32,729 bases of DNA from the NCBI GenBank assembly GCA_902800345.1, contig CADCDO010000029.1:1-32729 (forward strand). Direction: 5' to 3'. The notes beneath the pieces are model-generated. The model ran no database searches. It was given only the letters and a program-made list of their open reading frames with translations, and was not told the origin of the DNA. Shown one piece after another: positions 22,864 to 31,087 of this stretch (the stretch's first letter is position 1; the number at the start of each line of letters is the position of its first letter). Origin of the DNA: Fibrobacter succinogenes (GTDB taxonomy: Bacteria > Fibrobacterota > Fibrobacteria > Fibrobacterales > Fibrobacteraceae). A program made the translations under genes and the position numbers.

Positions 22864-24093
22864 TTAGCGAACACCGCATGTCAGCGGAACATCAATGTTA
22901 AATTCTAGAGTCGAACCGACAGGGATTCCACCAGGCAACTGGATTTCCTTATAGTCATTTCCACTAAGAGTGGTCTTATTAACGGTTCCTCTAAAAGTAC
23001 CCGTCGTAGAATTTGCTTTTTCACGATCTATTTGGCAGAATACATAACCCTCATTTTGTACACTCACAACAACATTTGAAGACCCCTTAGGCAAATCGAT
23101 AGCGCCGGCCTTTTGTGTCGTCGTAATTTGATATTCCGGACCATCGGTAAGCTTCACCGCCGGGCAATTTTTCACTTCAATCACAGTATTGTCGTTATTC
23201 ATGACCCTGAGCTTCGGAGTATATCCCGCATGCGGCGCAGTAAAGGTCTTGATATACGCTTCCGTACCAGGAGCTCCATCCCACTCATAGGAAAGAGTCA
23301 AACCAGCCCCTGTGGTGCAACCCGTTACCGCCCATGCCACATCCGGTGTCGCAGTATAGTCTACCGATGTAGCAGAAGTAGAGCACTTGCAACCCGTAAT
23401 CGCTGCACCGTTCACCTGAACCGGAGAGCATGTCACAGGATAACTGCTAGCACCGAGAGTGACAGTCACTGTAGCGCCATGGCTACCCGATGCCGCATAA
23501 GAAACAGACTGCGAAAGACCAGAGGCGCCCGTTGCCGTCGCCGTAGAAGGCGTTCCACCTTCAAAGTTCCACGTGAACGTTGCTTTAATCAAATCTGTTG
23601 TAGCGACAGCCGAGCCACGGGTAAACTTCCAAGTCGTCTTTTCGCCCACATTAACCGTAGCAAGAGACGGATCCGGAGCACAAGAACCGACATCGTTACC
23701 CGGCTTCACAATGATTTCCTGGGAACTTGAAGACACCGGTACCGGACCGGGGCCATGGTGGCCAGTGGACGATTGCGGAGTCCAAACGTAGGAACTCGAA
23801 GATTGCAAATTGACACTAATTCCTTCAATTGAAGAATAAGCAACAGATGACAATTGCGGTCGTGAAGTGGACGATCTCTTCGACACAGAAGAAGAACTTT
23901 GAGAAGTACCTCCTCTATTCCAACAACCAGGACATTTGGTAGAATCTTGCACAAGGCTTTGATCAACTAGAATGTCTTCACTAAGCTCCAGTTTATCATC
24001 GTCAGTCATAGTAAAAATTTCACCACTCCCGCAAGCCCAAAAAGTAGCGGCAAAACCTAATAGCGCAGAACCTATTATAATATTTTTATTCAT
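22864..24093 (-). CDS. Poly-Ser lipoprotein of unknown function
   Basis: This 409-residue protein has a lipoprotein signal peptide (1-20) with lipobox FWAC at C21 followed by G-S-G. A Ser-rich, low-complexity linker covers about 60-135. Repeated beta-strand-rich, PKD/Ig-like segments follow (about 140-345) with paired Cys (SCAPDP, VTCSPVQ, GCKCSTS, VTGCTTG, VKNCPAV), then a C-terminal beta domain. It is probably anchored in the outer membrane or exposed at the surface. It is related in layout and start (ACG-x-GEI) to the next lipoprotein upstream. AGAGG precedes the ATG at 24093. It has terminators on both sides, so it is likely its own transcript. A -35/-10-like pair (TTGCAT and TATTTT, 17 bp apart) precedes it. 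The function is not recognised. Confidence 0.78.
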   Translation of the reverse strand: MNKNIIIGSALLGFAATFWACGSGEIFTMTDDDKLELSEDILVDQSLVQDSTKCPGCWNRGGTSQSSSSVSKRSSTSRPQLSSVAYSSIEGISVNLQSSSSYVWTPQSSTGHHGPGPVPVSSSSQEIIVKPGNDVGSCAPDPSLATVNVGEKTTWKFTRGSAVATTDLIKATFTWNFEGGTPSTATATGASGLSQSVSYAASGSHGATVTVTLGASSYPVTCSPVQVNGAAITGCKCSTSATSVDYTATPDVAWAVTGCTTGAGLTLSYEWDGAPGTEAYIKTFTAPHAGYTPKLRVMNNDNTVIEVKNCPAVKLTDGPEYQITTTQKAGAIDLPKGSSNVVVSVQNEGYVFCQIDREKANSTTGTFRGTVNKTTLSGNDYKEIQLPGGIPVGSTLEFNIDVPLTCGVR

Positions 24094-24171
24094 AATAAAC
24101 CTCTTAAGCAGAAAAATAAATTAAATCGATTCAATATGCAAATACCGTAAGCGTTTTTTATAGAGAAAAAA

Positions 24172-24204
24172 CAAAAAAAAGCCCCGAAAGAGATTTCGGA
24201 GCTA
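24172..24204 (-). terminator. Rho-independent terminator after the second poly-Ser lipoprotein
   Basis: AGCTCCGAAA and TTTCGGGGCT (minus strand, one wobble) pair across a 4-base loop at 24180-24203. They are followed on the minus strand by eight T (24173-24180). It lies 44 bp downstream of the 24248-25483 gene. Confidence 0.88.
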
Positions 24205-24247
24205 TTAAAATTCTAATTATACAGGACAAAAGTATCTCTATGATACG

Positions 24248-25483
24248 CTACATATCAATAACATCAAACGACGAGGACGAATTCGGATTTGGTTTCGATG
24301 CACTCGAAACATTCCCTTCCGAAGACGAGCTTTCTTCAGGAATCGTAGAAGAGGAACTTTCTTCAGCATCTTCCACAAAAAGCAAATCAAAGCCTTCGTC
24401 ATCTTTATCGCAAGAAAGCATGCCCTGCTTAGCAAACTGGACAACCAAGATCTTGGCCCCTGGCGAAGAGTACTTCACAGAAATCTTCGTGGAACCGTTT
24501 CCTCTCTGTTCTCCACCGACCAGTTCTCCACCAGCTCCAATATCCAGCCAGTTATGGAAAGCCGATAGCACATTGCCTTCAGGATCTGCAATATACCATT
24601 CAACAACGTCACCAATGCGTACCTTCGACTTGCTTACAGCGCAATGACCTTCCGGCACTGAACTGGCTGAAGACTTTGGCTGGGACGCACTGCTCGTAGC
24701 CCCGGACGAAGAGGATTCATCTTCGATAAATGCCGAAGAATTGCCCGGATCGACACCCTCTTCATACACCTGGATGTTTTCACAATCAAAATCCTTACCG
24801 CCAAATGTGAGGGTTGGACCATACTTCTTGCCAGGCTTCTTGAACGACACCGTAATTTCGGGCAGACCGGAACCAGAAAGAGCCCCATCGACAAGTCCAG
24901 TTTCGACTTCGGCGACCACGTCCCATACAAAGTTTGCGGATTCCAAAGAGTTCTCATCCGGAAGATAACGCCATATCACAGCGTCACCGACATGCACCAC
25001 CGAGGGCTTGATCAATTCGCACTTGCCAGAAACGCCAGGACCCTTTGCGGAACTGCTGCTGTTGCCAGAGTGTGGGTTCGAGGAACTCGAAGACTTGGAA
25101 GAATTGTTAGAGTTGGGCACTCCCGAACTAGAAGACGTTGTGGAGGTACCGGAGTTGGCATCACCGGCACTATTCGGGTTTACATTCGAACTGCTAGACT
25201 TGTTTTTCGAAGTGCTGCTGCCCTCATCGGCTTGCGAGCTGCTGCTCTTTATTAATTTGTCAGCATCACAGCCTTCCTTCTTGCCTTTTTTACTTTTACA
25301 GTACTTCACAAAAACCTGAAAAAGTTCATCATCGCTTAAGGCATTCTTTGATTTCGGGTCGGTCTTCGATCTTACCATTTCGTCATTGTCATCCGCATAG
25401 ATGATCTCGCCTTCACCACACGCCCACATGCCAATCATTGCCGACGAAACAAGCAATGGTAATAAAATTTTTTTCCTATCCAT
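24248..25483 (-). CDS. Poly-Ser lipoprotein, possibly co-transcribed with mlaEF
   Basis: This 411-residue protein has a signal peptide with lipobox MWAC (C22), followed by G-E-G-E-I like the neighbouring paralogue. A small acidic/basic region (about 30-80) leads to a long poly-Ser linker (about 80-150). Two beta-rich repeats follow (about 155-240, CELIKPSVVHVGDAVIWRYL; and about 283-365, CAVSKSKVRIGDVVEWYI), each with two Cys and separated by a second Ser-rich linker, so the protein has an internal duplication. It ends in another Ser-rich tail. GGGGAA lies upstream of the ATG at 25483. Only 23 bp separates it from the mlaF-like stop, which suggests it is the last gene of the dnaB-mlaE-mlaF transcript. 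The function is unknown. Confidence 0.78.
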   Translation of the reverse strand: MDRKKILLPLLVSSAMIGMWACGEGEIIYADDNDEMVRSKTDPKSKNALSDDELFQVFVKYCKSKKGKKEGCDADKLIKSSSSQADEGSSTSKNKSSSSNVNPNSAGDANSGTSTTSSSSGVPNSNNSSKSSSSSNPHSGNSSSSAKGPGVSGKCELIKPSVVHVGDAVIWRYLPDENSLESANFVWDVVAEVETGLVDGALSGSGLPEITVSFKKPGKKYGPTLTFGGKDFDCENIQVYEEGVDPGNSSAFIEDESSSSGATSSASQPKSSASSVPEGHCAVSKSKVRIGDVVEWYIADPEGNVLSAFHNWLDIGAGGELVGGEQRGNGSTKISVKYSSPGAKILVVQFAKQGMLSCDKDDEGFDLLFVEDAEESSSSTIPEESSSSEGNVSSASKPNPNSSSSFDVIDM

Positions 25484-25506
25484 ATATATTCCCCATTCTT
25501 TTAAAA

Positions 25507-26301
25507 CTATTCCTGAGCATCGCCGTCCACCGATATTTTACGTTGTCCTGTAATAAACTGATGAACATAAGGATTGCTCGTATTTTTAATTTCATCGACA
25601 GTGCCTACTTCGATGATTCTCCCATTCAGTAACATGGCGATTCGGTCCGCCACTTTAAAGGCACTCACCATGTCGTGCGTCACCACGACAGACGTAACAC
25701 CGAGCTTACTCTGCATATCCAGAATAAGGTCATTGATTACGTCACTCGTAATCGGATCAAGGCCAGTTGTCGGTTCATCGTACAAAAGAATTTCCGGATT
25801 AAGAGCAATCGCTCTTGCAAGCGCAACACGCTTACGCATACCACCCGAAAGTTCCGATGGCATCTTTGTGCGGAATGACGGCACCAGGTTGATCATCTGG
25901 AGTTTTTCCGTCACCACGTTCTGGATATCCTTTTCGGACATTTCAGGATGATGTTCGCGAAGTGCAAAAGCAATGTTTTCCCCCGTGTTCATAGAATCGA
26001 ACAAGGCCCCCATTTGGAACAACATTCCCATTTTGCGGCGAATAGTACGCGTATCGAAAAACTTTGGCGTACTGATAGTCACTCCATCGACCACCACTTC
26101 GCCTCCATCCGGCTGCAACAACCCGATCATATGTTTAAGAATAACAGACTTGCCGCCACCGGACTTTCCGATGATGACCATCGTCTCGCCACGGCGGATA
26201 TCGAGATTCACGTCTTCAAGCACAGTCTGAGGTCCAAAGGACTTCTTGAGTCCCTTGAGTCTGATTGCAATATCGTTTGGATCGATTTTTACATTCGGCA
26301 T
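25507..26301 (-). CDS. mlaF: ABC transporter ATP-binding protein, MlaF-like (lipid asymmetry/transport)
   Basis: This 264-residue nucleotide-binding subunit has all motifs: Walker A GKSGGGKS (45-52), Q-loop FQMGALFDSM (typical of MlaF/Ttg2A), signature LSGGMRKRVALARA, Walker B ILLYDEPTTGLDP and H-loop VVTHD. With the MlaE-type permease 17 bp upstream it should form the inner-membrane engine of an MCE-type phospholipid transporter. GAGGTGA lies about 5 nt before the ATG at 26301. No MlaD (MCE) gene is adjacent, and the next gene is a lipoprotein. Confidence 0.93.
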   Translation of the reverse strand: MPNVKIDPNDIAIRLKGLKKSFGPQTVLEDVNLDIRRGETMVIIGKSGGGKSVILKHMIGLLQPDGGEVVVDGVTISTPKFFDTRTIRRKMGMLFQMGALFDSMNTGENIAFALREHHPEMSEKDIQNVVTEKLQMINLVPSFRTKMPSELSGGMRKRVALARAIALNPEILLYDEPTTGLDPITSDVINDLILDMQSKLGVTSVVVTHDMVSAFKVADRIAMLLNGRIIEVGTVDEIKNTSNPYVHQFITGQRKISVDGDAQE

Positions 26302-26318
26302 AAATTCACCTCAAACAG

Positions 26319-27101
26319 CTAGAAGAACATGAACGCATCAAGTATAAAGTCTGAAACCAAAATCATAAGACAACTAGAAACCACAACACTCATCGTCGCA
26401 AGTCCCACACCATGCGCCCCCGGCTTGGAGTGCGTTCCATGATAATAGGCAAGCACAAAAATGATGGTACCAAATACAATCGATTTGATGATTCCCGCCC
26501 ACAAGTCCAAGTTTTCGAACAGGTACTGCATACCGGTTGAATAGGTGTAGGTCGTGATATCCAGCGCAAGTACACAAACAATCCAACCACCAATCAACGC
26601 AAGCGCATTCGAGATGGCGGTCAGGCACGGAATCATCGTCAAAAATGCAAAATACCTCGGCATTGCCAAATAGCGGTATGGGTCGAGCCCAAGCACCTCG
26701 TAAGCCGAAAGTTCTTCCTTTTCTTTCATGGAGCCGATTTCGGCAGCAACGGCGCTCCCAACGCGTCCCGAAAGCACTATCGCCGTAAGCAAGGGGCCAA
26801 GTTCAATCAGAACCATCTTGCACGCAGCGGTCCCTACAAACTTGTCCGATACAAGATTGTGGAATTCGAACTCCGCCATAATCGTTGCGACCATGCCTGT
26901 AAATATGGAAGTCACAAACAAAAGCGGGAGCGAGGAAACGCCAACCGAAATCATTTCCTTTACAATCAGCGCCGGATTCCTATGTATAAAGCGGAACTGC
27001 TTGATTGTGACAAGCAAAATGCAAATACATTCGCCCACGGAGGCGATTGCATCGACAATCGTTTGTCCAATCCAATATATAGGTTTCAGAATCAACGTCA
27101 T
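26319..27101 (-). CDS. mlaE: MlaE-family ABC permease
   Basis: This 260-residue membrane protein has 5 or 6 hydrophobic helices. The family core is clear: VTSIFTGMVATIMAEFEF, ELGPLLTAIVLSGRVGSAVAAEIGSMKEKEELSAYEVLGLDPYRYLAMPR, and IKSIVFGTIIFVLAYYHG. MlaE permeases move phospholipids between inner-membrane and periplasmic carriers. It starts 9 nt after the dnaB stop with AAGGA in the gap, so it is probably translated from the same mRNA as dnaB, and it is followed by mlaF at 17 bp. Confidence 0.93.
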   Translation of the reverse strand: MTLILKPIYWIGQTIVDAIASVGECICILLVTIKQFRFIHRNPALIVKEMISVGVSSLPLLFVTSIFTGMVATIMAEFEFHNLVSDKFVGTAACKMVLIELGPLLTAIVLSGRVGSAVAAEIGSMKEKEELSAYEVLGLDPYRYLAMPRYFAFLTMIPCLTAISNALALIGGWIVCVLALDITTYTYSTGMQYLFENLDLWAGIIKSIVFGTIIFVLAYYHGTHSKPGAHGVGLATMSVVVSSCLMILVSDFILDAFMFF

Positions 27102-27110
27102 CGCACTTCC

Positions 27111-28535
27111 TTAAAAACTGCCAAAGTCGGCAACCTGCGGTCCACCGTCATCGTCATCTGAACCATATTGATAATCTTCGCCACCGTCCATGCCCTGCTG
27201 CTCGGTCGCATCGTAGAACGTCGTGTATTCCGGCACGAAACTCATGTCGATATCTTTAACGGAACCATTACGGTGCTTGGCGACGATAAGCCTTGCCTTG
27301 TAGCGGTCTTCGTCCTTGTGCGTCTGCACGAACTCGCGTTCCACAAACCACACCATGTCGGCATCCTGTTCGATAGAACCGGATTCACGCAAGTCCGAAA
27401 GTTGCGGGCGTTCGCGGCCTTTCTCTTCGACCTTACGGCTGAGCTGAGCAAGCGCAATGACCGGAATACTCAGTTCCTTCGCCAAAATCTTTAAACCACG
27501 CGAAATAGCACCGATAGCGACTGCACGGTTTTCTTCTTTACCCGTCTTCATCAACTGCAAGTAGTCGATGATAAGGAGATCGAGGTGCCCCTTATGCTTC
27601 AGCTGGCGCGCCTTGCTCATGAGTTCCATGATGCCGAGGTCGGCATTGTCATCGACAAACAATGGAGCCTGGTTAATCGGAGTCACGGCGGCGATAATCT
27701 TCTTGATTTCGTCGGAGTTGAGCTTACCGTTGCGCAGCCTACTCTGATCGACTTGCGCCTGCGAACAAAGCAGACGCTGTGCAAGTTGGATGCCGTCCAT
27801 TTCCAAGCTGAAGAACGCAACATTCTTGCCATAGCGAATGGATGCGTTTGCGGCGACAGTCAAGGCGAAAGACGTTTTTCCGACACCAGGACGAGCCGCA
27901 AGAATGATCAAGTCGGAATTCTGAAGACCGTTCGTCAGTTCGTCGAGTTCCGTAATGCCTGTAGGCACGCCAGTGAGACCACCTTCCCTGCGGTTGTTGA
28001 TGCGTTCCAGGAGAGGCGCCACGAAATTGTCTATAGACTTTAATGTATTACGCACCTGGTTATCGGCAATCGCAAAGATGTCGCGTTCGGCATCTTGCAG
28101 CACATTGTCAGGCGTCGAAGCAGGATCCATCGACTTGCGGATGATTTCAGAAGACGTGCGGATGAGCTTGCGGAGCACGGCCTTGTTGCGGAGATGTTCC
28201 AATTGCCACGGAACATTCGCCGAGGAGGCGACGGACTCCATCAATTCAAAGATGTATTCACGGCCACCCACAATATCGAGTTTGCCCATTTTCGTGAGTT
28301 CAGCCGACAGCGTCACGGGATCGATGGGAGTAACAGCCTTGTTCAAACTGCAAAGAGCATTCCAAATCAGCTGATGACGCTCCAGATAGAAAAAGTCATC
28401 GTCACTGATGGCCATCACCGCGGTACCCATCACTTCGGGGTCACGCAAAATACCACCTAAAAGGCAGCGTTCCGCCTCAACATCGGCGGGCATTTGGCGA
28501 CCATCAAACGACTTGGATGAATTTTCTTCTGACAT
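27111..28535 (-). CDS. dnaB: Replicative DNA helicase DnaB
   Basis: This 474-residue protein is a hexameric 5'-3' helicase that unwinds DNA at replication forks. The N-terminal DnaB domain (about 15-120, EAERCLLGGIL) precedes the RecA-type motor (about 185-450): Walker A AARPGVGKTS (213-222), LLIIDYLQLM (Walker B), IALAQLSRKVE, and DLRESGSIEQDADMV. The C-terminus ends in an acidic Asp/Gly-rich tail (about 448-468), a plausible partner-binding region. No intein is present. It heads a transcript with mlaE and mlaF (9 and 17 bp gaps). The ATG at 28535 starts MSEENSSKS, without a strong ribosome site. Confidence 0.97.
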   Translation of the reverse strand: MSEENSSKSFDGRQMPADVEAERCLLGGILRDPEVMGTAVMAISDDDFFYLERHQLIWNALCSLNKAVTPIDPVTLSAELTKMGKLDIVGGREYIFELMESVASSANVPWQLEHLRNKAVLRKLIRTSSEIIRKSMDPASTPDNVLQDAERDIFAIADNQVRNTLKSIDNFVAPLLERINNRREGGLTGVPTGITELDELTNGLQNSDLIILAARPGVGKTSFALTVAANASIRYGKNVAFFSLEMDGIQLAQRLLCSQAQVDQSRLRNGKLNSDEIKKIIAAVTPINQAPLFVDDNADLGIMELMSKARQLKHKGHLDLLIIDYLQLMKTGKEENRAVAIGAISRGLKILAKELSIPVIALAQLSRKVEEKGRERPQLSDLRESGSIEQDADMVWFVEREFVQTHKDEDRYKARLIVAKHRNGSVKDIDMSFVPEYTTFYDATEQQGMDGGEDYQYGSDDDDGGPQVADFGSF

Positions 28536-28609
28536 AAACTATTCCATCCGTAAATATACAATAAAAATTTACATTAGATTTTGGAGAAGGCTCAAAAGCG
28601 GGGGAAAAT

Positions 28610-28712
28610 GTGCCATAAAAATGGCGAGCCCGTCCCGGAACAGAGTACGGGATGGCATTGCGTCCGGAGGGACAAAGCAAAGCGAGAATGCACGGGGAGC
28701 GCAACAGAAATA
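28610..28712. repeat. GC-rich intergenic repeat-like element upstream of dnaB
   Basis: The 185-bp gap between dnaB and the UDG-like gene contains a GC-rich block with an inverted pair CCCGT (about 28631) / ACGGG (about 28647), then a purine-rich run CGTCCGGAGGGACAAAGC. It is compositionally like the other intergenic elements in the window. It has no terminator-type T tract and no open frame of note. Confidence 0.35.
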
Positions 28713-28720
28713 AGCGCCAG

Positions 28721-29665
28721 TTACTTGACAGCCGTGAAAAGGCCGCTGCGCGGAATATGAACTTTCCACGTCAGCCATTTGAGCTGTTTATCAGCCGTCA
28801 TCGCGTAGGCATCAACAAGCGAAACCGTCTTTGTGCCGTTAAAATCGAGCGCCGTACCGGCAAGGTCATTGAAATTTTTGCCCTTGCTAAACACATCATA
28901 GAAAAGCGGCTCGCCAAAGGTAACCATAATTTCAGGAGCAACAAAGGAAAGTTCCTTTGTCAGCATTCGACGGAGCGAAGCGAGCAAAATCGGAGACAGA
29001 GCCCGTGGAGCATCCTTGTAAAAATACGTAACGCCGAGGGTTTCAGGAGCGTAGCCGAGGCTTGCGAACAAACGAGCAAGCATTTCGCCGGTAGGCGACT
29101 GGAAAAAATTTCCGCCGGATTCGCCGGGCTTTGGCGCGGCAAGCAAAATCAAAAGACGCGGGTGTTCCGGGCCTTCATAACGAACAACATTTGCGGCACG
29201 CGCATAAAGCGCATCGGTCTTGAGAGCATCGTAAAAAGCGCCGATAGAATCCGCAAGTTCGTATGCGGCGGTCGTCTTCTTGACGGAGCGAGGAGCTATG
29301 GCCGTTGTAGCGTCAAGCTGCGGCTTTGACGCTGAAGCCGGGCGCGGCTGCGGAGCCGCCGCTGGTTGCGCAGACGCCCCAAAAGCAGACGGCGAAGAGA
29401 ACGCAGGCTGTGCGGGGGCACCAAATGCAGACGGAGCGGGATTCGGGAAAGGCGCCGGGTTCCTCGGAGCCGATGGCTGCGAAAAAGCAGGTGCTGCCGG
29501 ACGCGACATTTGCGGCATCGGATTTGCAGGGCGGACACCCGCAGGAACGACGGACTTTTTGCGAGTCAATGTCCACGGCTCATCAAGGAGCAAATCCTCC
29601 TCGCCCATGTCCATTTGGCCTTGCAGATATTTGCGAAGTTCACTAAAATCAAATTCTTCGGGCAT
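28721..29665 (-). CDS. Uracil-DNA-glycosylase-fold protein with degenerate active site
   Basis: This 314-residue protein has a charged N-terminus (1-30), then a Pro/Ala/Ser-rich linker (about 41-115). A C-terminal domain (about 130-314) follows the order of family-4-like UDGs: RLLILLAAPKPGESGGNFFQSPTGEMLARLF, VTYFYKDAPRALSP, and LTKELSFVAPEIMVTFGEPLF. Catalytic features are missing: no E-D-x-x-G-x-P-F-V-G motif, and at the H-P-S site it reads DAYAMTADKQLKW. The whole protein has no Cys, so it cannot bind the 4Fe-4S cluster of family 4. It may be a non-enzymatic DNA- or protein-binding relative. AGAGGA overlaps the coaBC stop, and the ATG at 29665 is 9 nt downstream of it, so the two genes are co-transcribed. 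Confidence 0.68.
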   Translation of the reverse strand: MPEEFDFSELRKYLQGQMDMGEEDLLLDEPWTLTRKKSVVPAGVRPANPMPQMSRPAAPAFSQPSAPRNPAPFPNPAPSAFGAPAQPAFSSPSAFGASAQPAAAPQPRPASASKPQLDATTAIAPRSVKKTTAAYELADSIGAFYDALKTDALYARAANVVRYEGPEHPRLLILLAAPKPGESGGNFFQSPTGEMLARLFASLGYAPETLGVTYFYKDAPRALSPILLASLRRMLTKELSFVAPEIMVTFGEPLFYDVFSKGKNFNDLAGTALDFNGTKTVSLVDAYAMTADKQLKWLTWKVHIPRSGLFTAVK

Positions 29666-29674
29666 GTCGTTCCT

Positions 29675-31072
29675 CTAAACGTTCTTTAACTTATCTATGC
29701 TAAAATCTACAATTTCTTGCGCCAAGTCGATTTTCGAGCCCATCTTCATCTCGGGAATTTCTACTTCGGCTGCGTTCTGTGCATTGCGAGAGTTCGCGCG
29801 GATCAAAGTGTAGCGCACTTCGTCAAAACCGAAACCGCTATTCGCCGCCACAGGAGCGTTGAGGAGGAGTGCGTCGGCGCCGCTCTTCTTGAGTTTTTCT
29901 GCAGCGTGTTCCTTGAAATGGTCCGTTTCCAACGCAAAGCCGATAATCACCTGACCAGGACGTTTTTGCGCCACACTATCGCGCAAGATGTTCGGATTCG
30001 GTTCCAGTTCCAAGACGAGTTGACTGCGGCTATCCTTGATTTTTTCGGTAGCGGCAACTTTCGGGCGGTAATCGGCCACGGCGGCGCAATGCACGAGCAC
30101 TTCGGCGTTCTTCATCTGTTCGAGAACGGCCTTGTGCATATCGCATGCGCTACGAATTTTCGTCACGTGAACGGCGCCAGGGAATTCCGCTTCCATCGGA
30201 CCCGCGACAACGCTTACGTCAAAACCGTTCGCCAGGAACGTCGCCGCAATAGCAACCGCAGTCTTTCCGCTGCTGCGGTTCGAAATGTAACGCACCGGAT
30301 CAATTGCTTCTTCCGTACGACCCGCCGTGATGAGGACGCGAGGAACAGAGGGCGTGGCTTCGCCACTTTGAGGTATGGGCTCGCTTCGCTTTGAGGTCGC
30401 TTCGCTATGGGCAAATGCGGGAAGGTCCTGCAAGGCGGTTTCTTGAAGGAACTGCGCTGCAGGAGATTGCGCAGAGCAAGATTTGACTGGACCCTTCGTT
30501 TCACTCAGGGTGACGGTTTCGTTCAGGATGGCATCGCTTGCTTCCAAATATTCCACGATTTCTGCGGGTTCCATCAAGCGGCCTTTGCCAACTTCACCAC
30601 AGGCGAGCTCGCCCGCCGGGCTATCCATCACGAACGTATTTTCAAAACTACGGAGCGTTTCAAGGTTGCGCTTGACCGCCGGAGAATTGAACATCGCGAC
30701 ATTCATCGCAGGGGCGATAAAACGCGGGCCCGTGCAGCTCATAAAGCAAAGGCTCACAGGGTCATCGGCAATGCCATAGACAAACTTTCCAATGACATTT
30801 GCGGTCGCCGGAACGACGAGGTACATGTCCGCCCAACGTGGAAAATCAATATGCTGGAACGGACGCGCTTCGACAGCGCCGTTTTTCAGGTAAACGGGGC
30901 ACTTAGAGAGGCTTGCAAACGTGAGTGGTGCGACAAACTGCGTGGCGGCTTCGGTCATGCACACGCGTACTTCGGCACCTTTCTTTTGCAACAGGCGCAA
31001 GAGTTCACAGGACTTGTAGGCGGCAATTCCACCCGAGACTCCAAGAAGAATTTTCTTTCCACCGAGATTCAT
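29675..31072 (-). CDS. coaBC: Bifunctional phosphopantothenoylcysteine decarboxylase / phosphopantothenate--cysteine ligase
   Basis: Two consecutive steps of coenzyme A synthesis. The CoaC half (1-176) has ILLGVSGGIAAYKS, catalytic H74 in HIDFPRWAD, PAMNVAMF (121-128) and C158 in ELACGEVGKGRL. The CoaB half (from 244) has VLITAGRTEEAIDPVRYISNRSSGK and EKIKDSRSQ. Between them lies a linker of about 65 residues (177-243), far longer than usual, of which two parts are translated repeat elements (see the repeat entries). The ATG at 31072 (MNLGGKK) is preferred over the frame extension to 31099. A 77-bp tandem duplication lies 15 bp upstream of that start. It is followed 9 nt downstream by the UDG-like gene. 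Confidence 0.95.
   Translation of the reverse strand: MNLGGKKILLGVSGGIAAYKSCELLRLLQKKGAEVRVCMTEAATQFVAPLTFASLSKCPVYLKNGAVEARPFQHIDFPRWADMYLVVPATANVIGKFVYGIADDPVSLCFMSCTGPRFIAPAMNVAMFNSPAVKRNLETLRSFENTFVMDSPAGELACGEVGKGRLMEPAEIVEYLEASDAILNETVTLSETKGPVKSCSAQSPAAQFLQETALQDLPAFAHSEATSKRSEPIPQSGEATPSVPRVLITAGRTEEAIDPVRYISNRSSGKTAVAIAATFLANGFDVSVVAGPMEAEFPGAVHVTKIRSACDMHKAVLEQMKNAEVLVHCAAVADYRPKVAATEKIKDSRSQLVLELEPNPNILRDSVAQKRPGQVIIGFALETDHFKEHAAEKLKKSGADALLLNAPVAANSGFGFDEVRYTLIRANSRNAQNAAEVEIPEMKMGSKIDLAQEIVDFSIDKLKNV
30350..30410. repeat. Repeat element translated within the coaBC linker (first)
   Basis: The words GGTATGGGCTCG, GCTTCGC (three times) and CTTTGAGG cluster here and encode residues about 221-241 of CoaBC (HSEATSKRSEPIPQSGEATP). 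Very similar words occur in the intergenic element at 19555-19645. It lies in frame in the interdomain linker, not in either catalytic domain. Confidence 0.5.
30489..30514. repeat. Repeat element translated within the coaBC linker (second)
   Basis: Minus strand GTCACCCTGAGTGAAACG then AAGGGTCC, encoding VTLSETKGPV. ACCCT and AGGGT form a short inverted repeat. It closely resembles a family of dispersed extragenic elements (CCTGAGCGAAGCGAAGGRTC type) that I recall from many bacterial genomes. It should be confirmed by a genome-wide count. Confidence 0.5.
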
Positions 31073-31087
31073 GAACAGCAAGATAGA

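Noticed and set aside
25040..25250. Repetitive block that could be taken for a CRISPR-like or microsatellite array
   Set aside because: It is Ser-codon repetition within the poly-Ser linker of the lipoprotein, with no spacers or constant repeat length.
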